Source: Cryptomeria japonica
Taxonomy: Eukaryota > Streptophyta > Pinopsida > Cupressales > Cupressaceae
Length of the DNA: 64,000 nt
Assembly (NCBI RefSeq): GCF_030272615.1
Contig: NC_081409.1
Location: 210,558,257 to 210,622,256, forward strand
Direction: 5' to 3'
Part shown: piece after piece, positions 12,558 through 20,911 of the stretch
Position numbering within the stretch: the first letter of the stretch is position 1
How the letters are laid out: each line of letters begins with the position of its first letter
Translations under genes and position numbers: made by a program
The notes under the pieces: model-generated
The model's database searches: none
What the model was told of the DNA's origin: nothing
What the model saw: only the letters and a program-made list of their open reading frames with translations

Positions 12558-13341
12558 TGTTTATGGTGAAAATGGATAACAATAAACAACAATATTGAAA
12601 GGCTAAATGAATTCAACCACCAAACCCTAGCCTAACAACAACAAAGATCCACCATAACATATGAAGATTACCTAAGACAATGCAAATAACTCAAAATCAC
12701 AAAGATTATACCATCACATGTCCAATAGGGTTTTGATCTCCATTCTTCCTACCTCCATTGATCTTGCTTGATATACTTGCTCTCAGATTTTTGTATGCAC
12801 AAGAGCTCAACAAAGAACGGAATGTGGTTGCAAGTGGAATTGTAGTGTAGCCAAGTATTCCAAAATCAGTCATTAGGATGTGTCATTAGGGTTTGACAAT
12901 GAAGAAAGCATCTCCTTAAATAGAAGACACAATATGAAATGGAGGGTTAAGATTGAGAGGTGTAAAAAGAGAGGTCGGCTAGGATTAGAGGGTAGGTAAA
13001 AGAAATAATAAAATAATGAAAGAGGTAGGTAGTGTATGAATTAAGAGATGAATGACATGTGTCATGTGTAGAAAAAGATAATGAATTAATTAAATAAATA
13101 AAGATTTATTTAATTAATAGAAGAAGTAGGACAATTAAATAAATAAAATATTTATTTAATTTAGGAAAGGGATAATTTAAATAAATAAATGTATTTATTT
13201 AAATGAGAAATAAGGCTAGAAGAGGATAAATGAATTAATTAAATAAATAAATATTTATTTAATTAATAGAAGAATTAGGCTTAGATAATTAAATAAATAA
13301 AATATTTATTTAATTAGACATGACAATTTTGAGTGTCTACA
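12558..13341 (-). repeat. 3' LTR of the young Gypsy element
   Basis: On the minus strand it starts TGTAGACACTC and ends CCATAAACA. It is 784 bp and contains four AATTAAATAAATAAA-type AT palindromes near its start (plus strand about 13080-13320). These repeated inverted AT blocks could form hairpins. The neighbouring polypurine tract identifies this as the 3' copy. Confidence 0.95.
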
Positions 13342-13460
13342 TTTTGCCCCTCTTTGAGACAATGCGGCTTGTCGCGTTGTTTTAAAGAAAATAAGATGAA
13401 CTGATACAGAGTTGCCCCAGGATGGGAATGATATGCCCCCTCGAGAGATTGGATGAAAAT
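13342..13460 (-). promoter_or_regulatory. Polypurine tract and conserved 3' module of the young Gypsy
   Basis: On the minus strand AAAGAGGGGCAAAA (13355-13342) directly abuts the LTR start and is the likely plus-strand primer. About 90 bp upstream is a second purine-rich block, GAGGGGGCATAT. The old element has the same two blocks in the same order before its 3' LTR (about 37692-37798), together with ATTGTCTCAAAGAG. This suggests a conserved, possibly double, polypurine module. Confidence 0.75.
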
Positions 13461-13581
13461 GTCTGAAAAGATTGCAGACAATCTCTCAATAAGAAAGACG
13501 GGATAGAATGGACTGATCAGATAAAGTGACAAAGTCACGGGATAAGGAAGACTGACTCGGGAAATGAGAGCTAGGGCAATC

Positions 13582-13590
13582 TATAAGATA
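13582..13590 (+). promoter_or_regulatory. TATA box candidate of the antisense PMD gene
   Basis: TATAAGATA lies 90-100 bp before the ATG at 13681, inside the Gypsy element but opposite to its sense strand. In the old element, TATAAATAG sits 71-79 bp before the equivalent ATG. Conserved placement supports an independent promoter for the antisense gene. Confidence 0.5.
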
Positions 13591-13845
13591 GACCACGGGG
13601 GAAAATACATCCTCATTGTCATCTACACATCCAAGAGATTAGAGTGCAGAGAGAGAAAAGAGCAGCAGCAGTCAGCAGCGATGGCTTCCATCCATAGATT
13701 CGATCGTGTTCGCCGATTCCAGCGACCAGCCGATGCAGGAGAGCTGGTAAGTACCCGAAAACCTCCTCGTACTTTCACGCATTTCGAGTTTTGTCATTAA
13801 TGCATGCTAAGTAGCAATAAATGCGCTAGGAATAGGGTAGTTGAA

Positions 13846-14160
13846 ATATGCAAAAACGCGCAACCGCGTCTGTGTCAGTGCCAGGCGCGTCTGTGTCGGA
13901 CAGGCGCTTCTGTGTCATGTCCAGGCGCGTCTATGCCTGGAACCGCGTTTGCGTTGATTGCGGACGCGTTTGTGAAATGTAGAAGCGTCTGTGCTCTGTA
14001 GGGGCGTTTATGTCATGCAGGGACGTCTGTGTTCCCTGGTCGCGTTTGTGCATGGTATAGGCACGTTTGTGTTCAGAAAACGCATCTGTGTTGCAGAAGC
14101 GCGTTTGTGCAGTCTATAAGCGCGTTTAGGAGTTGAAAGCGCGTTTATGAGTCAAAATGC
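13846..14160 (+). repeat. CpG-rich minisatellite in the PMD intron
   Basis: About fourteen degenerate units of roughly 22 bp share the core GCGTYTGTG (for example GGCGCGTCTGTGTC). CpG is far more frequent here than elsewhere in the window, where it is depleted. That fits recent insertion with little methylation-driven decay. The old element has an AT-rich minisatellite of similar unit length in the equivalent intron. Function unknown. Confidence 0.85.
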
Positions 14161-14182
14161 ATGGTTTTAGTCTTTTAGGTCA

Positions 14183-14476
14183 AATCGGCAGTTCTGTGAT
14201 GAACATACGCTGTCGATTGGATAAGCTGCTGAGAGGATACACTCAAGCAGGTCCTCTAGGAAGACTAGGATAGGTCAAGGCACTTTGTGATGAACAATGA
14301 GTACCAAGATAAAGTACTTTGTGATGAACAGGGAGTACTAAAATATGAGCAGCACTTTGTGATGAACAGGGAGTGCAAATGTGAGTAACACTTTGTGATG
14401 AACAGTGAGTGTCACTAGGGTAGATAGCCATATGCATTTAGATAGCGAGTAGCATTTTGTGATAAACAGTGAATGC
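14183..14476 (+). repeat. Array of six hairpins with a conserved loop and covarying stems
   Basis: Five units have a 15-base loop TTGTGATRAACARKG closed by different but complementary stems: GGCACT/AGTACC (14279, one mismatch), AGTACT/AGTACT (14313), GCACT/AGTGC (14352), ACACT/AGTGT (14388) and GCATT/AATGC (14452). An upstream unit (14183-14218) has a 9-bp stem AATCGGCAG/CTGTCGATT with one G-T pair and a loop containing TGTGATGAACA. Loop conservation with compensatory stem change implies selection on structure in RNA or single-stranded DNA. All units lie in the antisense intron; on the minus strand they lie in the 3' part of the retrotransposon RNA. Confidence 0.8.
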
Positions 14477-15073
14477 CACTATAACTGACATGATTGAGTT
14501 GCTTGACTGCAGGAGTATTTGCCAATGCTAGAGTCACGGGAGAGATTCCCATCGACTCAGAGGTTGCGACCTGAGTTGACAGCCGAGGACTGAGCTGCGA
14601 TTGAGGTTATGGGATTGAGATACATTCTGTATGTGCCTGAGTTTCGGGTGAACATGGGATTGTTGACTGCACTGGCTGAGAGATGGCACTCAGAGACTTG
14701 TAGTTTGCATTTGCCGATGGGTGAGATGACAGTCACCTTGGAGGATGTATACAGGATACTGCAGATATCGATCGATGGGGAGTTAGTACCCTATGATCGA
14801 GACGGAGATAGGGATGCACTGAGACGAGTGTTCTATGATCTAGGACTAGGGATGAGGGTGGGACATGTGGCATGGGATACCATGACATGGACAAGATTAG
14901 CACTACCAATAGTGTTGACAGGAGTTATCAGTGGGTTCCTCTGTCTGGATAGGACGACACGAGGGGTGACTGCAGGGGACACAGGGGCCAGGAGAGTTGA
15001 TCTTGGGGTGGGTCCTTCTAGGGCTCAAACTCCATCGAGGCCAGGCGGCTCCGAGGGAGGGAGTTTATCATAG

Positions 15074-16805
15074 CCTTAGAGGGCTCCCTATGTATCAGTA
15101 TTGTACCATTTTTGTATTGTAGACACCTGCGGGTGATTTTGTAGCCATATGATTCTTTTAACATCATTGTATCATGACACTTTTGATTATATATGAGAGA
15201 TGATCCATTTTTGCGGCAGCTATATGCATGTGTACCTTATGTGATGAAATGTTCTTATGTGATACATGTTTTATGGTATGGATGCTTATATGATGCAATG
15301 CAATATATTTTTGTTCTTTTATGTTGTATATGTAATGCATGATGCAAATGTGAATGTATGTGATGCAAATGAATATGATAATGCAAATGATTATTTACAT
15401 AATGAAAATGTGATATGTGCTAATATGTGTTGTATGCAGGATGTGATGCATTTGTGATATCTATATGTATGTATGAAATGCTTATATGTGGTGATGCAGA
15501 TGCGACTATATGAAGTGCAAATATTTTTGGTCTGTCATTATACTCAGTCATGTGATAGCGGGCTACGCGGACTCGAGAAGGACAATGGAAGTCAATCAAG
15601 AAGGGGGATGGAAGACAGAAGATATGAACGTGAAAGAGCTTCTTGTGCGTTATCATCATTGAGCTTTATTATGGCAGAATAGGTTATGACAATCGAGGCA
15701 TATGTTCGGCCCAGAAAGTCATTGTACCTGTTTGCATGGAGATAAGACAATCACAAACAAGGAATGCCCCAGTTCATACTAGACTCACAGTGTCCTCATA
15801 TCCTTGGACAAGTCATAGCATTACTAAAAGACAATCCACAGACAGCAAATGCAAATAGGTGACGATACCCCATCCTCGCCTTTCTAGTCAAAGACATCCT
15901 GGAGATAGAATCTCTAGTCAAAGACATCCTGGAAAAGCTAAAAGACATGTCACCAAAAAGATAAAATCAAAAGAAAACCAAGACTCGACACCAACATCCA
16001 CTGTAGTCCTCAAGTTTAGTGTCTCTTGTCACTTGTTTAAGTCTTATTCGATTGTGGTCACAATGTTCACTTTCACAAAAAGGATAGATAGCACTGAACC
16101 ATATGTTGTCTGAGTCTGTTGAAAGATTTGATTTTGTTGAAGTTCATTGTTGCTGCTGTGTCTCATCTGAAACTGACTGAATCCATGAAACTGATACTTT
16201 ATTGTGGAGAAGATGGAACTTTATTGCGGATCTGTGATGCAAATGTTGCTTTATTGCGGATTGTGCGCGGATAGACTTGAAGGAAGCTGGAAGAAACTGT
16301 ACTCCTCAAAACATGTGATGTTCTCAGTTCCACACCCATTACTAGACGTAGGATTTGCCTTAGTCACAGATAGGAGCCGATTTATTATGGATGGAAAGGG
16401 AATGAAAAGGGAGGGTTATGGATGGCTAACCAATCTTAGGCAGATCAATAACAAGCCATGATGGAAATGGGTAAGTTTATTGTGAACGAATAGGTTGTGA
16501 GTGTGTGCAAAGTAAAAGATGAAAGAGAATCCTGAAAGAGGGAGGAGAAAAGTCTCTACGCATGGCGCTGGTGACCCAGTTTTCACCATGGTACTTGCCC
16601 AGGGTGCCACCGAAGTGGTTTTCACCGTTGGACGAAATTATTTCTCTTTACTTTTTTTTTTATTTTTTCAATTTTTTTGTTGTCACAAGGCGCCTGTTTG
16701 CCAGGTTTTCACCAAGTAACGATTTTTTTGTTTTATAATTTTTTTTTTTGTATTTTTGCAATTTTTTTGATTTTTTTGTATTTTTGCATTAGGATATTCC
16801 GAAGA
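15074..16805 (-). other. Non-coding region between integrase tail and antisense gene (young Gypsy)
   Basis: 15266-15460 holds degenerate repeats of GATGCAAATG, also found (opposite orientation, about 34370-34690) beyond the PMD gene of the old element, so this tract is a shared 3' landmark. 15880-15940 has a short direct repeat TCTAGTCAAAGACATCCTGG. 16570-16720 contains three copies of GGTTTTCACC (GGTGAAAACC on the element's sense strand) in GC-rich context, followed by T-rich tracts up to 16800. No protein is evident. Confidence 0.6.
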
Positions 16806-17830
16806 GCTTATGTGTAGAACCTACGAAGGTGCATGCTGTTGATAGGATCCTTCAAGGGTTCGCCTTCTATAGTTGAGAGCTGATATGCCCCAGATCCATA
16901 TACCGCTGTGATGATGTAAGGACCAAGCCAGTTTGGTTCAAACTTGCCCTTCTTATCTCTGTCTTGTTGATTCTTGGGGTTCTCTCTGAGAACCAAGTCA
17001 CCTACCTCAAATGTGCGAGGCTTGACTTTGTGATTGTAACTACATTGTTCCTTGACTGAATGATGTGTAGCTTGAGTGACTGTCTTCCTTGATAAAGGAA
17101 CTGAGATAGAATTACTAGTGTGTGGACTACACAGGCCCATATGCATGTCACCTAAAGAAGTTTGGGCATCACTGATAGCAAAGTCCTTTGAGGAAGCTCC
17201 ATTAAAGGTCCATGATGTATCACCAGAAGGGAAAGGATGTGCGGAACAAGTGGATGAGTTATGAAGGCTTATGATTGCGAAAAGAAGTGAAAGTAGGATA
17301 GCATGATGGAGACTTAGGATCAACAAGTATGCTTTTTGACTTAAAATTTTAGAGCTTTTGCCCCCAGTTATTTTGATATTAGGGGAGATCATCTCTTGTT
17401 CTTTTTTCTTCATGGGATTTTTATCCTTGACTTTGATTTTTGCAGAGTCCAATAGCTTTTGATTTTGATTTGTACTAAAGGACTTATCTTTAGTTTTGAC
17501 TTTTAGTTTTTTCTTTTCGAAGCTTGATTTTTTATCCCCAATGAGTAAGGGCTTTTGTAATTCTTGTTGATCCAAGTCTGGAAGTGGAGTGGAAATGGAA
17601 TGAGTGGATGATATGGTAAAGCTATGTGAGTTCTCAAGAGGGCTGGCAGTACGCTCAATAGATTCTTTGTTGGAACCACTCTTAGGACTATTGATATCAA
17701 GAGTTGCTTGCACCACTAGAGGATATTTGCATTCAAACTTAGTAGCCACAACACTAGGTGGTTCACACCCAATTCCTTGGCATTGCAAATTGTTTGTAGG
17801 TTGCTCCTGTTGACTGAATGGCTTAGGAGA
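16806..17830 (-). CDS. Third coding block: basic linker, hydrophobic segment and integrase C-terminus
   Basis: This is in the same frame as gag and protease and follows an amber codon (17833-17831). Counting from the ATG at 17788, residues 85-150 are lysine-rich and 152-175 form a leucine-rich hydrophobic helix. Residues about 254-325 match the C-terminal domain of Gypsy integrases (KVKPRTFEVGDLVLRENP, then FEPNWLGPY and the terminal HLRRFY). RT, RNase H and the integrase catalytic core are absent, so the block is what remains after a large internal deletion. The hydrophobic helix could anchor a membrane or may be out-of-context sequence; no signal peptide or glycoprotein features were seen. 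Stop near 16806. Confidence 0.75.
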
Positions 17831-17833
17831 CTA

Positions 17834-18427
17834 TGGGAGTTGCTCAACATGAAAGATATACTCACCACATCCCATGTCTTTAATCTTGAACTTGTCTTCT
17901 TTTAGCTCTGCCTGTTTTGATGTAGAAGCTTTTAAGGATTCAGGATCCACATATGCTGAAGATGGAACAACTTCTCGATTAGCTGGAATTGTTATTTCTG
18001 ATCTAGGTCGCAGATTGTTGCAATAAATGAATGGATTTGGATCCGCTTTGACAGTCACTTCAGCTCCATTGTGTGGGAACTTGATACATCGATGATATGT
18101 AGATGGTATTGCTCTCATTTCATGAATCCAAGGACGTCCTAGTAATATGTTGTATGTAAGATCAAGATCAAGGACTTGACAAACCACATCCTTTGTAACT
18201 GGCCCAATTCTTAGAGGTAAGGTGACTGTGCCCTTGGATGAGCGCTCTTCATCATCATATGCCTTGATGGTAATTTGGTTTGTAGAATTCACAGCCTTGT
18301 CAGAATATCCCAATTGTTTAATGGTGTTCAATGTACAAATGTTAAGACCTGCTCCTCCATCTATCAGGACTCGCTTTATTCGGTGTTTATGTATGAAGGC
18401 TTCAACATGTAGGGGTGCATTATGAGG
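17834..18427 (-). CDS. Retroviral-type aspartic protease block (young Gypsy)
   Basis: Reads on from gag in the same frame after amber codon 18430-18428 and ends at amber 17833-17831 (198 codons). The active-site motif VLIDGGAGLNICTL lies just before the ATG at 18331, so the true domain starts upstream of that ATG. The flap and C-terminal part (IKAYDDEERSSKGTVTLP, then LLGRPWIHEM) are intact. The old copy has K in place of the first amber codon, so either the young copy mutated or uses readthrough. The enzyme would process Gag in the particle. Confidence 0.85.
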
Positions 18428-20911
18428 CTAACTTATGGAGGCATCATCGGCTTCTGTGAATGTGAGGGAGTGTGGAACGGATAGGTATCCCACCATGGCT
18501 TGAAACTGGTCCACGTTCAGATCAGTAGGGACAGCAGTGTCTCTCAAGATTTTGTCGAGGATGGCTTTATGTGCAGGAGATATACTTAAGAGCTCAAGAA
18601 TAGAGATGAGTGCAGGTGTCTTCCCTAGTTGTTCTACAAGATCGTACTCAGGCTTGGTTGATGAAAGATTGGTATTCTTGGTGGAGGCACCTGGCAATGT
18701 AATCTTACCTCGACGGGTTGTAACATGACATTCAGAGGTAGCTTCGGATGAAGATCCCACACCCTTTAGGACAATTTTAGGTCGTTGAGGAGGATTCTCA
18801 GGATTTTTATTTTTGATAGTAATGGTAGAAATATAATTGTCCATTGAGATGTGATTGATAGTAGAATCATAATTGTAAGGTGCTCTGGTGTAATTGGCTT
18901 GATCATCTGTGACTTTGCCTTTTCCTTTGTCATGTTTTGGGAATGGTTCCTTAAACACCTCATGTTCTTGATTAGATGAATGTCCCTCAATCTCAATATC
19001 TCCTCTGTCAATGAGATCTTGCACAATGTTTTTCAATCGATGGCAATTACCTGTCTTATGACCCTTGCTCTTATGAAACTCACAATACTCATCATCATTC
19101 CACCAATTTGGTTTTACCTTTGGTTCATAAGGAGGAAAATCTGGAACTGTAATCACTTTGTTTGCTACAAGCTTTTTGAATACTGATTCAAGTGGTTCTC
19201 CCAATGGAGTGTACTTCCTTTGTGGTTTTGAAGTTGTTTGATTGTTCACTTGATTGTTGGTAGAACTTGATCCAGAAAAGACGAACTTTGGTCTCACTGT
19301 GTTGGCATCAACAACACCATCATTAACTGTGTTCTTGTTCTTGTTCCAAAATTTTGGTTTGTCCTTTCCTTTAAAGCCCTCTTTGTTTTCTTTGAATAGC
19401 TTGATAACTCCTTGTTCAATTAAGACTCTTTCTGTTGCTAGGCCCTTTTCAATGACATCCTTGAATGTAGACAAACAAGCTTTTCTGAGATCATAGCCAA
19501 TAGCCTTGTTAACATTTTGTGTGAACATCTCCACCATTTGTTTTTGCGGGATCTCACAAGAGCATCTGCTAGCTAGGTTTCTCCATCTCTGTAAAAATGC
19601 TGCGAAAGATTCTCCTTCCTTTTGTTTCGTATTGCACAAGGTAGTAACTGAGACATCTGTTTCAATGTTGTAAGAGAAATGTTGAATGAATGCTTCTGCC
19701 AAGTCGCCCCATGACTTAATAGCGGGAGGTAATTGAGAAAACCATTTCATAGCTTGGTCACCTAAGCTCTGTGGGAACAACCTCATCAAGTATGTTTCTT
19801 CTGCCGCTACCTCAATGCAAGTTGTGAAGAATTGTCTTATATGTGCCTTGGGGTCTCCTCTCCCTCTATATTTGTCAAATTTTGGTGTTACAAAGTGCGG
19901 AGGAAACGGAGGCATTGGAATGCTCTTATCGAAGGGATAAGGGCATATATCTCTCATAGTGTATGTAGGTTTGGATGTACTCATGTCCTCCACTTTCTTT
20001 TGTAGATCTCTAATTTGTTGCTCCAAATTATTTTTGGGAGGAGATTGATTTCTTGTAGCATACCCCATGTTTGTAACACCCATTTGAGGAGGAACTTGTT
20101 GCATGTATGGATGATACTGATCGTAGACATGTCCATATGGAGGTCTATATTGATGTGGCATATATGGAGCACTTGGCATAACTTCTTGTTGAGGGACCCC
20201 ATATCTGTTTTGTGTGTATAAACCATATTCAACAGGTCTTTCATTTTCCATTGTGTTGCCCCCAATTTTGACATGAGGTCTCCTTGTGTCAAAATTTTGA
20301 GGATGTCCTTGAGTATCTACTTGTCTTGATTGATCCATACCTTGAGCATGTGTTTGAGCATAAGGCCTCCATGATGGTCTTTGAATGTAAGTATCATATG
20401 TTTGAGCTTGTGTATGTGGGATTGCTGGTTTTTGAAGCAAAACTGATGGTGACTCAGGCATCATATTCAGTCCTCTATTTCCTCCACTATTTGGTCTCCT
20501 TTGATCCATGTTGGATTGAGTTTGTTGTGAGGGTCGACTTTCCATAAGTTGAGATAAGTCAAAATCATGTGGTATTTTAGCTCCACTTTGTGCCATCATG
20601 TTTAAAAAGTATTGACGATCTCTCCTCATTATCTCTTCAACCAATCTATTGAATTGAGGATCCATTATGGATTCTTGTATGTCTGCTGATAGTATTGAAG
20701 AGTTGTCAACATTGTCATTGTGTGTAGTATTGTTGTTTATAGCGTTTGTGCTTTCCACATTTGGATTGTTTCTATAAACATTCATGTCTGGTAATGTAGT
20801 GTGCTCAGGATTGTAGAATAGATCATTGTCATACTCATAAGAACTCATGTTTGCGGATTCTTGAGCTTCTTTAGCTATTCTCCTAGATTTTTGAAGGCGG
20901 GTTTCAACCAT
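18428..20911 (-). CDS. gag: Gag polyprotein of the young Gypsy, 827 aa
   Basis: A full-length open frame with no internal stop. Residues 1-320 are Q/N/P-rich with a probable coiled coil near 295-312. Residues about 340-480 are the retrotransposon gag domain (FDKYRGRGDPKAHIRQF, then AMKWFSQLPP and FSYNIETDVS). Residues 610-623 form a C-x2-H-x4-H-x4-C knuckle (CEFHKSKGHKTGNC), the variant usual in Tat elements. Start at ATG 20911 (MVETRLQKSRR) agrees with the old copy. It ends at an amber codon followed in frame by protease. Gag builds the cytoplasmic particle and packages RNA; its integrity in a copy without RT suggests it still helps mobilisation. Confidence 0.93.
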   Translation of the reverse strand: MVETRLQKSRRIAKEAQESANMSSYEYDNDLFYNPEHTTLPDMNVYRNNPNVESTNAINNNTTHNDNVDNSSILSADIQESIMDPQFNRLVEEIMRRDRQYFLNMMAQSGAKIPHDFDLSQLMESRPSQQTQSNMDQRRPNSGGNRGLNMMPESPSVLLQKPAIPHTQAQTYDTYIQRPSWRPYAQTHAQGMDQSRQVDTQGHPQNFDTRRPHVKIGGNTMENERPVEYGLYTQNRYGVPQQEVMPSAPYMPHQYRPPYGHVYDQYHPYMQQVPPQMGVTNMGYATRNQSPPKNNLEQQIRDLQKKVEDMSTSKPTYTMRDICPYPFDKSIPMPPFPPHFVTPKFDKYRGRGDPKAHIRQFFTTCIEVAAEETYLMRLFPQSLGDQAMKWFSQLPPAIKSWGDLAEAFIQHFSYNIETDVSVTTLCNTKQKEGESFAAFLQRWRNLASRCSCEIPQKQMVEMFTQNVNKAIGYDLRKACLSTFKDVIEKGLATERVLIEQGVIKLFKENKEGFKGKDKPKFWNKNKNTVNDGVVDANTVRPKFVFSGSSSTNNQVNNQTTSKPQRKYTPLGEPLESVFKKLVANKVITVPDFPPYEPKVKPNWWNDDEYCEFHKSKGHKTGNCHRLKNIVQDLIDRGDIEIEGHSSNQEHEVFKEPFPKHDKGKGKVTDDQANYTRAPYNYDSTINHISMDNYISTITIKNKNPENPPQRPKIVLKGVGSSSEATSECHVTTRRGKITLPGASTKNTNLSSTKPEYDLVEQLGKTPALISILELLSISPAHKAILDKILRDTAVPTDLNVDQFQAMVGYLSVPHSLTFTEADDASIS

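Larger units (their letters stand above)
13681..15073 (+). pseudogene. Antisense two-exon plant mobile domain (PMD) gene of the young Gypsy
   Basis: Exon 1 is 13681-13746 (ATGGCTTCC start in good plant context, 22 codons) and ends at a GTAAGT donor. The intron is 13747-14512, with acceptor TTGACTGCAG. Exon 2 is 14513-15073, joined in phase 0. Exon 2 encodes a PMD N-terminal half, with hallmark segments MGLRYIL, ERWHSETCSLHLP and TVTLEDVYRIL. PMD proteins occur in the MAIN/MAIL1 family and in some plant transposons. One in-frame TGA (14591-14593) interrupts exon 2; comparison with the family suggests CGA to TGA. The C-terminal half is missing and replaced by a short G/S/R-rich tail. The gene lies opposite to gag between the integrase tail and the 3' LTR. 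The old Gypsy shares exon structure and position. Confidence 0.75.

Noticed and set aside
13080-13320. AATTAAATAAATAAA palindromes in the young LTR as separate MITE insertions.
   Set aside because: They are present identically in both LTRs and are part of the LTR sequence itself.
14183-14476. Cluster of intronic C/D-box snoRNAs, because each unit contains GTGATGA (box C-like).
   Set aside because: No box D (CTGA) at a suitable distance, and the stems close directly around a 15-base loop instead of enclosing a 70-100 base RNA.
14279-14476. CRISPR-like array of repeats and spacers.
   Set aside because: Repeats are short, unevenly spaced, with varying arms, and lie in a plant retrotransposon; no cas gene is present.
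14609-15073. A host PMD (MAIN-like) gene.
   Set aside because: It lies wholly inside a young LTR element, lacks the C-terminal half, and has a relative at the same antisense position in a second element.
16806-17788. Envelope protein of a Gypsy retrovirus-like element, because of the hydrophobic helix.
   Set aside because: No signal peptide, cleavage site or glycoprotein-like ectodomain; the C-terminus is clearly integrase and the position is before, not after, the integrase tail.
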